Shown piece after piece: positions 34,131-43,685 of a stretch of DNA of 64,000 bases. Under the pieces are notes generated by a model. It did no database searches. It was not told the DNA's origin and was given only the letters and a program-made list of their open reading frames with translations. The DNA comes from JACDCY01 sp964350145 (GTDB lineage: Bacteria; Gemmatimonadota; Gemmatimonadetes; Gemmatimonadales; Gemmatimonadaceae). The stretch lies in the NCBI GenBank assembly GCA_964350145.1, contig CAYGJL010000011.1, positions 12,827 through 76,826 of the forward strand, in the 5' to 3' direction. Within the stretch, counting starts at the first letter, position 1; each line of letters begins with the position of its first letter. The position numbers and the translations under genes are program-made.

Positions 34131-35707
34131 TGGCGAACGAGACGCAGGCGCCCGTGAAGACGGTGACGCTCACCATCGAGGGCCGGCAGGTGACGGTCCC
34201 CGAGGGCACGTCCATTCTCGAGGCGGCCAAGCAGGTCGGCGTGCTGATTCCGCATTACTGCTATCACCCGGGCCTGCCCGTCGCCGGCGTGTGCCGGATG
34301 TGCCTGGTGGACGTCGAGAAGGCGCCCAAGCTCGCGCCGTCGTGCGCCACCGCGGCGATGGACGGCCAGGTGGTGCACGTACACTCCGACAAGGCGCTCG
34401 ACGCCCGCAAGGGCGTGCTCGAGATGCTGCTGATCAACCACCCGCTCGACTGTCCGATCTGCGACCAGTCCGGCGAGTGCGAGCTGCAGGACTACACCTT
34501 CCAGGAAGGGCGCAAGGACTCGCGCTATCGCGAGCCGAAGCGCTTCAACCCGGCGGAGGATTTCGGCGGCGACGTGCTGTACGTCCCCAACCGGTGCATC
34601 CTCTGCACGCGGTGCGTCCGCTTCATGGAAGACGTGGCGCACGATCCGGTCCTGAATGTGAGCGAGCGCGGCGACCGCGCGCTGATCGGCAAGTTCGAGG
34701 GCAGGGACCTCACCCACCCGTGGGCCGCGAACGTCGTGGACCTGTGCCCCGTCGGGGCGCTGCTGTCCAAGGACTCGCTCAACAAGGCGCGCGCGTGGGA
34801 GCTGGACCGCACGGCGTCGGTGTGCCCCAACTGCACGCAGGGCTGCAACGTCATCGTCGAGACGCGGGACAACACGGTCGTCCGGCTCAAGCCCCGCTTC
34901 AACGACCAGGTCAACGAGTACTTCATCTGTGATTATGGCCGCCTCAACTATCGCTGGCTCAACCGGCAGGACCGGGTGGGCACGCCGATGGTGCGGCGCG
35001 GCGAATCGCTTGCCGAGACCGATTGGGACACCGCGATCGCGGCTGCGGCGAGTCTCCTCGCGGGGCAGAAGGTCTCCGTGATCGCGTCGCCGATGCTGTC
35101 GAACGAGACGTTTTTCCTGCTCTCCTCGCTCATCGGTCGCAACGGCGGTGCGGGCAGCTTCACCGTGGAGACCGGCCCGGAAGCGCCGCTGCCGGGCGTG
35201 GAGGATCTCTCGCTGCGGGCGGACCGCGCGGCGAACGTCGCCGGCGCCGAACGCCTCGGCTTCAAGCGCGCGGCGGGCGCGGCTAGCGCGGCCGCCGGCG
35301 TGGTCGTGATTGCCGGCGACCAACATTTCGGGCTGGACCTGTCGAAGCTTCCCGCGGGCGCGCGCCTGCTGGTGATCGGCTCGGTGATTCCCGACGGCGG
35401 ACACGGCGCGGACGCGGTGCTGCCCATCGCCAACATGGCGGAAGAAGAGGGGACCTTCACGAACATCCAGGGACGGGTGCAGCGGTTCCGCCAGGCGAAG
35501 GCGCCGCCGGGACACACACGCTCGAGCTGGTCGGTGGTGGGAGACCTGCTGCACGCGCTCGGAGGCTCCGTGCAGTACTTCCTGCCGTCGGAAGTGTTCG
35601 CGGAGATGGCCGGCGCGCGCGCGGAGTTCAAGGGATTGAACTGGGACCGGCTCGGCTCCAAAGGCCTTCCCGTATTGAACGGGAACGGCACGGAGGCGCG
35701 GCCATGA
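34130..35707 (+). CDS. nuoG: NADH-quinone oxidoreductase subunit G, short form
   Basis: 75-kDa-type subunit. The N-terminal [2Fe-2S] domain has HYCYHPGLPVAGVCRMC. The His-Cys cluster region has HPLDCPICDQSGECELQ, and two further cluster sites are CILCTRC and VDLCPVGAL. An extra site, VCPNCTQGCN with CDYGR, opens the molybdopterin-oxidoreductase-like domain. It has 525 residues, well below the 680-900 common for NuoG, so the C-terminal domain is strongly reduced. The end is Gly/Asn-rich. It shares single-base or 4-base overlaps with nuoF and nuoH. Confidence 0.93.
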   Translation: MANETQAPVKTVTLTIEGRQVTVPEGTSILEAAKQVGVLIPHYCYHPGLPVAGVCRMCLVDVEKAPKLAPSCATAAMDGQVVHVHSDKALDARKGVLEMLLINHPLDCPICDQSGECELQDYTFQEGRKDSRYREPKRFNPAEDFGGDVLYVPNRCILCTRCVRFMEDVAHDPVLNVSERGDRALIGKFEGRDLTHPWAANVVDLCPVGALLSKDSLNKARAWELDRTASVCPNCTQGCNVIVETRDNTVVRLKPRFNDQVNEYFICDYGRLNYRWLNRQDRVGTPMVRRGESLAETDWDTAIAAAASLLAGQKVSVIASPMLSNETFFLLSSLIGRNGGAGSFTVETGPEAPLPGVEDLSLRADRAANVAGAERLGFKRAAGAASAAAGVVVIAGDQHFGLDLSKLPAGARLLVIGSVIPDGGHGADAVLPIANMAEEEGTFTNIQGRVQRFRQAKAPPGHTRSSWSVVGDLLHALGGSVQYFLPSEVFAEMAGARAEFKGLNWDRLGSKGLPVLNGNGTEARP

Positions 35708-37038
35708 GCTTCGCCGGATCCATGTTGCTCCAGCTCGCGAATCCGCAGGTCGTAGCCACCGGCACGGGCGTGTTCCTGATCTCGACGCTCGTAAAGGTGC
35801 TCGTCATGTTCACGCTCTACATGGTGGGCGTGGCGCTGCTCACGCTCGCGGAGCGCAAGATCTCGGCGTGGATCCATGACCGGCACGGCCCGAACCGGGT
35901 TGGCCCGCACGGGCTGCTCCAGCCGTTCGCGGACGGGCTCAAGAACATTATGAAGGAGGAGACGTACCCGGACGCGGCGTACAAGCCTCTGTTCATCCTT
36001 GCTCCCGCGATGTCATTCATCGTCGCGCTGACCGCATGGGCGGTGATTCCGTTCGCCTCTCCGCTGCCGACGCCGTGGGGGCTGATCCCGATGGTGGTCG
36101 CGGACCTGCCGATTGGATTCCTCTTCATCCTCGCACTTACCTCGCTTGGCGTGTACGGGATCGTGCTCGCGGGGTGGTCCTCGAACAACAAGTACTCGCT
36201 GCTGGGCGGACTCCGCTCCAGCGCCCAGATGATCTCGTACGAGATCGCGATGGGGCTGTCCATTATCCCGGTGCTCCTGCTCGCGGGCAACGTCACGCTC
36301 AGCACGATCATAGACCAGCAGGCGCACGGGCTGTACAACATCCTCAATCTCACGATCGCGTTCTTCATCTTCATGGTGGCGGCGTTCGCGGAGACCAACC
36401 GCCTGCCGTTCGATCTGCCTGAAGCCGAGTCCGAGCTCATCGCCGGATACCACACCGAATACAGCGCGATGAAGTTCTCGTTCTTCTTCATCGCCGAGTA
36501 CGCCAACATGGTCACGGCCAGTGCGCTCATGGCCACGCTGTTCTTCGGCGGCTGGGACATCCCCATCAGCGGCTGGGAGAACGCCGCGCCGTACACCGTG
36601 CTCAAGACGGTGGTGACCGGGCTCGTGTTCGGCGCGAAGGTGATGTTCTTCATCTTCACCTTCATGTGGATCCGTTGGACGCTGCCGCGGTTCCGCTACG
36701 ATCAGCTCATGTCGCTCGGCTGGAAGTTCATGCTGCCGCTAGCGCTCGGTTACATCGTCGTGGTCGCGTCGGCGATGCTCGGGCTCGCGGCATCCGGCAT
36801 CGAGTACGGCCCGCTGTACGGGCTCGCGCTGTTCGGAGTGAACCTGGCGCTGGTCATGATCCTGTTCGTCATAGTGGATCACGGCCGCATCATCAGCCCG
36901 GCGTACGGCCGGCTGGATCCGCGCGAGCTGGAGAAGCTCCGCGCCATGCGGCAGCGCTCCGCGCTCGCCCGCCGTCCAGCGGCCGCTCCGGCGGCAGGCG
37001 CCACCAAGCCCGCTCGTGTCACCGGAGGAACGCGCTAA
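35704..37038 (+). CDS. nuoH: NADH-quinone oxidoreductase subunit H
   Basis: Membrane subunit that joins the peripheral arm and forms part of the quinone tunnel. TLAERKISAWIHDRHGPNRVG is the invariant loop, and FAETNRLPFDLPEAESELIAGY in part is the second signature. About eight to nine helices are visible over 444 residues. The C-terminal 50 residues are an Arg/Ala/Pro-rich extension beyond the usual end. It overlaps nuoG as ATGA and nuoI as TAATG. Confidence 0.96.
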   Translation: MSFAGSMLLQLANPQVVATGTGVFLISTLVKVLVMFTLYMVGVALLTLAERKISAWIHDRHGPNRVGPHGLLQPFADGLKNIMKEETYPDAAYKPLFILAPAMSFIVALTAWAVIPFASPLPTPWGLIPMVVADLPIGFLFILALTSLGVYGIVLAGWSSNNKYSLLGGLRSSAQMISYEIAMGLSIIPVLLLAGNVTLSTIIDQQAHGLYNILNLTIAFFIFMVAAFAETNRLPFDLPEAESELIAGYHTEYSAMKFSFFFIAEYANMVTASALMATLFFGGWDIPISGWENAAPYTVLKTVVTGLVFGAKVMFFIFTFMWIRWTLPRFRYDQLMSLGWKFMLPLALGYIVVVASAMLGLAASGIEYGPLYGLALFGVNLALVMILFVIVDHGRIISPAYGRLDPRELEKLRAMRQRSALARRPAAAPAAGATKPARVTGGTR

Positions 37039-37535
37039 TGGCGATCAACGTAAAAGTGGTGAATCGCCCGACGGGGGAGGTGAGCTACGTGCGCTCCACT
37101 CTCAAGGGGATGGCGCTCACCTTCAAGCACCTGATCGATCCGCACAAGGTCACTATCCAGTATCCCGAGGAGAAGCACTCGCTCTCCCCGCGCTGGCGGG
37201 GCACGCACCGTATGCTCACCACCGAGGACGGCAAGGCGAAGTGCGTCGCCTGCGGCCTGTGCCCCACCGTGTGTCCGGCTAATTGCATCAAGCTCGTGCC
37301 CGGGGAAGACGAGCACGGCAACCGCTACCCGCTCATCTTCGAGATAGACGAGTTCCGCTGCATCTTCTGCGGCTACTGCCAGGAGGTGTGCCCGGAAGAA
37401 GCCATCCACCTCGGCCGGCACTACGAGAACGCCGAGTACAGCCGCGAGGGCTTCGTGTACGACCTCGAGCGACTCACGGCGCAGACGCATCCGGTGACCG
37501 AGCTGTGGGACCCGGAGGATCCGAAAGGCCAATGA
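37038..37535 (+). CDS. nuoI: NADH-quinone oxidoreductase subunit I
   Basis: Ferredoxin-like subunit with two [4Fe-4S] clusters N6a and N6b. The ligand motifs are CVACGLCPTVCPANCI and CIFCGYCQEVCPEEAI. It has 165 residues. ATG 37038 has GGAGGA about 8 bases upstream. It sits between nuoH and nuoJ as usual and overlaps nuoJ by ATGA. Confidence 0.96.
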   Translation: MAINVKVVNRPTGEVSYVRSTLKGMALTFKHLIDPHKVTIQYPEEKHSLSPRWRGTHRMLTTEDGKAKCVACGLCPTVCPANCIKLVPGEDEHGNRYPLIFEIDEFRCIFCGYCQEVCPEEAIHLGRHYENAEYSREGFVYDLERLTAQTHPVTELWDPEDPKGQ

Positions 37536-38116
37536 TCGATCCGGCGTATCCTCTTTTCTATACGTTCCACTTCTACCTCTTCGGCGTGATCGCGCTGGCG
37601 TCGGCGCTCGCATTCGTCACCCGCAAGAGTCCCGTCGCAGCCGCGCTCTGGCTGGTGAACGTGATGTTCGCGCTCGCCGCTCTGTACGTGATGCTGGACG
37701 CGCATTTCATCGCCGCGATCCAGGTGCTGGTGTACGCCGGCGCGATCATGGTCGTGTTCCTCTTCGTGATAATGCTGCTCAACCTCGGCCACCCGTCCGA
37801 GATTGCGGACATCCGCGGGAAGTGGGGAAAGGGCGCCGCGGTGGTGCTGGGGCTGATCCTGCTGGCGGAGATCGCCGTGGTGAGCGGGACGCGCGTCAAG
37901 CCCGAATGGATTCTGCCGCGCGGCGAGATGGACCGGCTGCTGGCGGAGAAGGGGGCGGTCGGCGTGGTAGCGGACCCGCTGTTCACCAATTACCTGCTCG
38001 CGTTCGAGCTGACGAGCATCCTGCTGCTGATCGCCATTGTCGGAGCCGTCGTCCTCGGCCGCCGCGCCGAGCACCACGTCGAGCCCGTGTCGGAGGAGAG
38101 CGCGCATGCTGGCTGA
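37532..38116 (+). CDS. nuoJ: NADH-quinone oxidoreductase subunit J
   Basis: Membrane subunit with five helices over 194 residues. LVYAGAIMVVFLFVIMLLN is the family signature containing the pi-bulge helix important for coupling. The loop around 115-150 is longer and charged. The C-terminus overlaps nuoK by 11 bases. Confidence 0.94.
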   Translation: MIDPAYPLFYTFHFYLFGVIALASALAFVTRKSPVAAALWLVNVMFALAALYVMLDAHFIAAIQVLVYAGAIMVVFLFVIMLLNLGHPSEIADIRGKWGKGAAVVLGLILLAEIAVVSGTRVKPEWILPRGEMDRLLAEKGAVGVVADPLFTNYLLAFELTSILLLIAIVGAVVLGRRAEHHVEPVSEESAHAG

Positions 38117-38399
38117 GGCCCTGGCGCTGTCCGCGGCGCTCTTCACGATCGGCGTCGTCGGCGTGCTGATCCGCCGGAACGCGATCATCATCTTCATGTG
38201 CGTCGAGCTGATGCTCAACGCGGTCAACCTCAGCTTCGTCGCGCTGTCGCGGTACTACGGCGCCGACGGGCAGGTGTTCGTGTTTTTCGTCATGACCGTG
38301 GCCGCCGCCGAAGCCGCCGTCGGGCTCGCGATCATCATCTCGATCTTCCGTCACCGGCAGACGGTGAACCTGCAGAACATCAACCTGCTGCGCGGATGA
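38106..38399 (+). CDS. nuoK: NADH-quinone oxidoreductase subunit K
   Basis: Three-helix membrane subunit of 97 residues. FMCVELMLNAVNLSFVA contains the conserved membrane glutamate and VAAAEAAVGLAI the second. ATG 38106 gives the family-standard start (MLAEALALSAALF). It overlaps nuoJ by 11 bases and nuoL by 4. Confidence 0.95.
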   Translation: MLAEALALSAALFTIGVVGVLIRRNAIIIFMCVELMLNAVNLSFVALSRYYGADGQVFVFFVMTVAAAEAAVGLAIIISIFRHRQTVNLQNINLLRG

Positions 38400-40630
38400 C
38401 GGCTCTGCCGGAGGGGATCCTGGCTCTCCTGCAGGAGACGGCGACGCCTGCGGCCGGATCGCACGTGCTGGACGGCACCGTAGCCGAGTGGCTCTGGCTG
38501 GTGCCGGTGCTGCCGCTGCTCGGATTCATCATCAACGGCGCGCTGGCACTGGTCGCCGTTGCGCGCCCCGGCCCGGGCGATCCCGACGCGGGGCACGGCG
38601 GCGACGCGGCGACAGCTCATGCGCTGCCCCACGAAACGGCGGGCGGAGCCCACGGGGACGATCAGCATCCCGTAGCCAGGCACCGGTTCGCCGGAATCGT
38701 GAGCGTGATCGGCCCGCTCATGCTCGCGCTGTCGTTCGCGCTGACCGCGCTGATCTTCCTTGCCATGCGGTCGGCGCACGCGACCGAGCCGTTCATCCAG
38801 AAATACTTCACCTGGATGATCGCGGGCGAGCTGAACCTTGCGGCGGCGTTCCAGCTCGACCAGCTCGCGATGGTGATGATGCTCGTGATCACGGGGGTCG
38901 GAACGCTGATCCACGTCTTCAGCGTGGGCTACATGCGCGACGACCCGGGCTACCCGCGGTACTTCGCGTACCTGAACCTGTTCGTCTTCTTCATGCTGGT
39001 GCTGGTGCTCGGCGCCAACTATCCGGTCATGTTCATCGGCTGGGAAGGCGTCGGCCTCTGCTCGTACCTGCTGATCGGCTTCTGGTTCTCGGAGAAGGCC
39101 AACGCCGACGCGGGGAAGAAGGCGTTCATCGTCAACCGGATCGGTGATTTCGGTTTTCTGGTCGCGCTGATGCTGCTGTTCGCGCACCTCGGCACGATGG
39201 ATTTCCAGGGCGTCGCCGCGGCAGCGCCGCAGCTCTCGACGCCGATCGTAACCGCGATCTGTCTCTTCCTCTTCCTCGGCTGCGTGGGCAAGAGCGCGCA
39301 GATCCCGCTGTACGTATGGCTGCCGGACGCGATGGCCGGCCCCACGCCGGTGTCCGCGCTCATCCACGCGGCTACCATGGTCACGGCGGGCGTCTATCTC
39401 GTCGCGCGCTCTTCATTCCTCTTCTCGCTCGCTCCGGCAGCGGGACTCACCGTCGCGCTCACCGGCGCTGTCACCGCGCTGTTCGCGGCGACGATCGGTC
39501 TCAAGCAGTGGGACATCAAGAAGATCCTGGCCTACTCCACCGTGTCGCAGCTCGGCTTCATGTTCATGGCCGTCGGCGTGGGCGCGTACGTGGCGGGCAT
39601 CTTCCACCTCGCGACGCACGCCTTCTTCAAGGCGCTGCTGTTCCTTGGCTCAGGCTCGGTCATCTACGCAATGCATGCCGCGTATCACAAGACCGGGAGC
39701 CACGAGGACGCGCAGGACGTCCGGAACATGGGCGGTCTCCGGCGGCACATGCCGGTCACGTGGGTGCTGATGTGGATCGCCACTCTCGCGATCGCGGGCA
39801 TCCCGCCGTTCTCCGGATTCTTCTCCAAGGATGAGATCCTCGCCGGAGTGTACGCGCGCGCGCACGGGTCCACGCTCGCCGAAGCCAGCTGGCTTGGCAT
39901 TCCGGGCTCGACGCTCCTCTACTTCATCTACTTCATCGGCATCGCCACGGCGCTGCTCACGGCGATCTACATGACGCGGATGATGCTGTACACCTTCCAC
40001 GGCCCCAACCGCACGGGCGAAGCCGAGCGCGGCGCGCTGAAGGAAGCTCCGTGGGTGATGACGGGCCCGCTGGTAGTGCTCGGCGTGTTGAGCGCGTTCG
40101 GCGGCTGGCTGAATCTGCCGAAGATATTCACCGACATTTTTCCTGTCGGTCCGACGTTCGCGCTCGAGCACTGGCTGGAACCGGTCGTCGGCGAGCACCA
40201 GCTCGCCGTCACGCACGGGGAAGCGGCGCATCTCTCGGCCAACACCGAGTACGCGCTCATTGGCGTCGCGGTGCTCGTGGCCGTGGCCGGCATCGCTCTC
40301 GCGTGGCGCTTGCTCAAGCCCGGGAAGCTCGTGCCCAAGCGCGAGGCGCCGGCCGAGGAAGGATTCGAGCGGGTGCTCGCCGAGAAGTACTTCGTGGACG
40401 AGGGCTACGACCGCGCCGTGGTGCAGCCCATGTATCACGGATCCCGGCTCGTGCTCTGGCGCGGCTTTGACGCCGGGTTGATCGATGGCTTCTTCGTGAA
40501 CGGGAGCGCCTGGCTGGCGCGCGCCTTCGGCTGGCTCGGCTCGGCGGCGCAGACGGGCGCCGTGGGCACTTATGCCTGGGTGCTGGTGCTCGGTGTGGTG
40601 GCCGTGATCGGAGTGTTCACGCTCCTATGA
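38396..40630 (+). CDS. nuoL: NADH-quinone oxidoreductase subunit L
   Basis: Largest antiporter-like proton channel of complex I, with a long lateral helix at the C-terminus. VGKSAQIPLYVWLPDAMAGP and the following ALIHAATMVTAGVYL are diagnostic, and GWEGVGLCSYLLIGFW precedes them. It has 744 residues. An unusual His/Asp/Gly-rich insertion lies at about 58-98, between the first two membrane helices (GHGGDAATAHALPHE). The start ATG 38396 overlaps nuoK, and the stop overlaps nuoM by ATGA. Confidence 0.95.
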   Translation: MTALPEGILALLQETATPAAGSHVLDGTVAEWLWLVPVLPLLGFIINGALALVAVARPGPGDPDAGHGGDAATAHALPHETAGGAHGDDQHPVARHRFAGIVSVIGPLMLALSFALTALIFLAMRSAHATEPFIQKYFTWMIAGELNLAAAFQLDQLAMVMMLVITGVGTLIHVFSVGYMRDDPGYPRYFAYLNLFVFFMLVLVLGANYPVMFIGWEGVGLCSYLLIGFWFSEKANADAGKKAFIVNRIGDFGFLVALMLLFAHLGTMDFQGVAAAAPQLSTPIVTAICLFLFLGCVGKSAQIPLYVWLPDAMAGPTPVSALIHAATMVTAGVYLVARSSFLFSLAPAAGLTVALTGAVTALFAATIGLKQWDIKKILAYSTVSQLGFMFMAVGVGAYVAGIFHLATHAFFKALLFLGSGSVIYAMHAAYHKTGSHEDAQDVRNMGGLRRHMPVTWVLMWIATLAIAGIPPFSGFFSKDEILAGVYARAHGSTLAEASWLGIPGSTLLYFIYFIGIATALLTAIYMTRMMLYTFHGPNRTGEAERGALKEAPWVMTGPLVVLGVLSAFGGWLNLPKIFTDIFPVGPTFALEHWLEPVVGEHQLAVTHGEAAHLSANTEYALIGVAVLVAVAGIALAWRLLKPGKLVPKREAPAEEGFERVLAEKYFVDEGYDRAVVQPMYHGSRLVLWRGFDAGLIDGFFVNGSAWLARAFGWLGSAAQTGAVGTYAWVLVLGVVAVIGVFTLL

Positions 40631-42201
40631 TTCAATTTCTCGACTCCATCGGCTACACGGGCTGGGTGCTCCCGGCGCTGCTGATCATCCCGCTCGCCGG
40701 GGCCGCGGTGCTACTGGCGCTCGCGTCCCGCGGAAACGGCGGCGAGCCGGGGCCCGCGCGCACGGCGAGGTTGATCGCCTTCTTCACGCTGCTCGTCGAG
40801 TTCCTCGTGTCCGTCGGCCTCTGGTGGTCGTTCGAGAACGGCGCGGGCTGGCACGCATCGGTGGAGGTGCCGTGGATCCCGACATGGGGAGTGCGGTTCT
40901 CCATCGGCATCGACGGCTTCGCCCTGATGATGGTGCTGCTCACAACCTTCCTCATGCCGCTCACGGTGCTCGGCGGCTGGACGAGCGTGCGCACGAAGGT
41001 GCACAGCTATCTGATACTCCTGCTCGTAATGACCACGGGAATGCTCGGCGTCTTCCTCGCGCGCGATCTATTTCTGTTCTATGTGATGTGGGAGGTCATG
41101 CTGGTGCCGATGTACTTCATCATCGGCATCTGGGGCGGGGAGCGGCGCATCTACGCCAGCCTGAAGTTCTTCATCTACACGATGGTCGGATCGATCCTGA
41201 TGCTCGTCGGGATCGTGTACCTCGGCATCCAGTCCGGCAGCCCCATCACCGGCGCGCCCGACTTCAGCTACGCGGCCGCGCTGGAGCTGTCACTCTCGCC
41301 CGCCGCGTCGTTCTGGCTGTTCGGTGCCTTCTTCCTCGCGTTCGCGGTGAAGGTGCCGATGTTCCCGTTCCACACGTGGTTGCCGGACGCGCACGTCGAG
41401 GCGCCCACGGCCGGCTCCGTCATCCTTGCGAGCATCATGCTGAAGATGGGGACGTTCGGATTCATCCGCTTCGCGCTGCCGCTGTTCCCGGGCGTAGCGA
41501 TGGATCCGACGGTGCGGATGATCATTCTCGTGCTGGCGGTGATCGCGATCATCTACGGCGCGCTGGTCGCGCTGGTGCAGCCCGACTTCAAGAAGCTCGT
41601 GGCGTACTCGTCGGTGAGCCACATGGGCTTCGTCATGCTCGGCATCTTCGCGCTGACGGTCGAGAGCGTGCAGGGCGCGCTGATGGTGATGATCAACCAC
41701 GGAATCTCGACGGGCGCGCTGTTCTTCCTGGTCGGAATGATCTACGAGCGCAGGCATTCGCGCCTCATTGATGCGTACGGCGGCATCGCGCGGGTGGTGC
41801 CCATGTTTGCCGCCGCGCTGACGCTGGTCGCGCTCAGCAGCATCGCGCTGCCCGGGACCAACGGCTTCATCGGCGAGTTCCTCGTCCTGATCGGCGCGTT
41901 CAAGACCTACCCGGTATTGACCGCGCTCGCCGCGACGGGCGTGATCTTCGCCGCGGCCTACATGTTGTGGGCGCTGCAGCGGATCCTGTTCAACAAGTTG
42001 GACAAGGGCGAGAACCGGCATTTGCCGGATCTCAACTGGCGCGAGATCGGGCTGCTGACTCCGCTCATCGCGGCCATCATCTGGATCGGCGTGTACCCCG
42101 CGCCGGTGCTGCGACGGATGGAAGCGGCCGCGCATGACCTCGTCCAGCGGGTCGAGCGCGGGCCTCCCACCCGGTTCCCCCGCCACCCGATGGCGCCATG
42201 A
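40627..42201 (+). CDS. nuoM: NADH-quinone oxidoreductase subunit M
   Basis: Antiporter-like membrane subunit, 524 residues, about fourteen helices. The conserved glutamate region FYVMWEVMLVPMYFIIGIWG and the lysine-containing FAVKVPMFPFHTWLPDAHVEAPTAGSV (seen in part) are present, with SSVSHMGFVMLGIF later. It is coupled to nuoL and nuoN by 4-base overlaps. Confidence 0.95.
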   Translation: MIQFLDSIGYTGWVLPALLIIPLAGAAVLLALASRGNGGEPGPARTARLIAFFTLLVEFLVSVGLWWSFENGAGWHASVEVPWIPTWGVRFSIGIDGFALMMVLLTTFLMPLTVLGGWTSVRTKVHSYLILLLVMTTGMLGVFLARDLFLFYVMWEVMLVPMYFIIGIWGGERRIYASLKFFIYTMVGSILMLVGIVYLGIQSGSPITGAPDFSYAAALELSLSPAASFWLFGAFFLAFAVKVPMFPFHTWLPDAHVEAPTAGSVILASIMLKMGTFGFIRFALPLFPGVAMDPTVRMIILVLAVIAIIYGALVALVQPDFKKLVAYSSVSHMGFVMLGIFALTVESVQGALMVMINHGISTGALFFLVGMIYERRHSRLIDAYGGIARVVPMFAAALTLVALSSIALPGTNGFIGEFLVLIGAFKTYPVLTALAATGVIFAAAYMLWALQRILFNKLDKGENRHLPDLNWREIGLLTPLIAAIIWIGVYPAPVLRRMEAAAHDLVQRVERGPPTRFPRHPMAP

Positions 42202-43685
42202 AGACGTTCGACTTGACGATTCCGTCCCAGCTGATGACCGCGCTGGCACCCGACATCACTCTGATGGTCGGGGCCATGGGGCTGCTGCTGTGGGCTGCCT
42301 GGGGACGTGAGAGCATCCAGCGCCAGAGGGCAGTGGGCGTTGGGGGCATGATCCTGTGCGGCATCGTAGCCGCGATGGTCGTGTACTTCATGCAGCAGGG
42401 CGCCGGCGTCGGGCCCGGACCCATCGCGCTCGACGGGTTCCGCTGGAGCGCCGACCTGGTGCTGCTGCTCGCCACGTTCGCCACGATCGCCCTCTCGATG
42501 GACTACAACGAGCGCGAGGGCATCACGTCCGCGGAATCGCACGTTCTGCTGCTGCTGGCAACGTCGGGGATGATGGTGCTCGTCTCCGCGCGCGACCTGA
42601 TCATCGTGTTCCTCGGCATCGAGATCATGTCGGTCGCGGTGTACGTGCTGGCAGGGTTGAACCGGCGCAGCGACCGGGCGGCGGAAGGCGCGCTCAAGTA
42701 CTTCCTCCTGGGAGCGTTCTCTACCTGCTTCCTGTTGTACGGCATTGCGCTGGTGTACGGCGCGACCGGCAGCACGAATCTGACGACCATCGCCGACCGG
42801 ATCGGTGGGACGGGGCCGATCAGCCCGCTGCTGCTTATCGGCATGGCGCTGCTCGTGGTGGGGTTCGGCTTCAAGATCGCCGCCGTGCCGTTCCACATGT
42901 GGGCGCCGGACGTGTACGAGGGCGCGCCCACCCCCGTCACCGCCTACATGGCGGCCGCGGTCAAAGCGGCCGCGTTCGCGAGCTTCCTGCGCGTGTGGAT
43001 GGAGGCGTTCCCGCAGGTGTTCGCGCAGTGGCACTACGCGATCTGGTGGCTGGCGGCCGTGACGATGGTCGCGGGCAACCTGATCGCATTGTCGCAGAAG
43101 AACATCAAGCGGATGCTGGCGTACTCAAGCATCGCGCACGCGGGCTACATCCTGGTCGCCGTGCTGGCGCGCGGCAGCATCGGCAGCTCCGCCTTCCTCT
43201 TCTATCTGTTCGCGTACACGCTCGCGACCTTCGGCGCCTTTGCCGTCGTGATCGTGCTGTCGGGCAGAGGCGACCGATATCTGAAGATCGAGGACTACGC
43301 TGGACTATGGACCGTACGCCCGTGGCTGGCCGGGAGCATGGCCGTGTTCATGCTTGCGCTCCTCGGCTTCCCGATCTTCGGCGGAATCGGATTCTTCGCC
43401 AAATGGTACCTGCTCCAGGCCGCGCTGGACTCGATCACGCCGCTGACGAACCTCTCGATCATCCTCGTCCTGACCAGCGTCGTGTCCGCGGGGTACTATC
43501 TGTACGTGGTGTTGGTGATGTTCATGAAGCCGGTATCGCGGCCCGACAGCGAGCCGCAGCCCACCGGCCGGCTCACGCAGTGGGTGATCGCCGCCGCGGC
43601 GGTGCTGATTCTCGCCTTCGGCATATTCCCCGACCCAGTGGCGCGCCTGGCGCGAAGCAGCGTCATCGTGCCGATCGACCGGTGA
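42198..43685 (+). CDS. nuoN: NADH-quinone oxidoreductase subunit N
   Basis: Third antiporter-like subunit, 495 residues, last of the nuo set. IIVFLGIEIMSVAVYVLAG carries the conserved glutamate. FKIAAVPFHMWAPDVYEGAP and AYSSIAHAGYILVA are family signatures. The TGA overlaps the GTG of a phosphohexomutase gene, so the transcript continues past complex I. Confidence 0.95.
   Translation: MKTFDLTIPSQLMTALAPDITLMVGAMGLLLWAAWGRESIQRQRAVGVGGMILCGIVAAMVVYFMQQGAGVGPGPIALDGFRWSADLVLLLATFATIALSMDYNEREGITSAESHVLLLLATSGMMVLVSARDLIIVFLGIEIMSVAVYVLAGLNRRSDRAAEGALKYFLLGAFSTCFLLYGIALVYGATGSTNLTTIADRIGGTGPISPLLLIGMALLVVGFGFKIAAVPFHMWAPDVYEGAPTPVTAYMAAAVKAAAFASFLRVWMEAFPQVFAQWHYAIWWLAAVTMVAGNLIALSQKNIKRMLAYSSIAHAGYILVAVLARGSIGSSAFLFYLFAYTLATFGAFAVVIVLSGRGDRYLKIEDYAGLWTVRPWLAGSMAVFMLALLGFPIFGGIGFFAKWYLLQAALDSITPLTNLSIILVLTSVVSAGYYLYVVLVMFMKPVSRPDSEPQPTGRLTQWVIAAAAVLILAFGIFPDPVARLARSSVIVPIDR

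Noticed and set aside
33752..35554. 600-codon open frame on the reverse strand across nuoF/nuoG
   Set aside because: Arg/His-rich translation with no motifs, exactly opposite well-conserved complex I genes; a GC-skew shadow.
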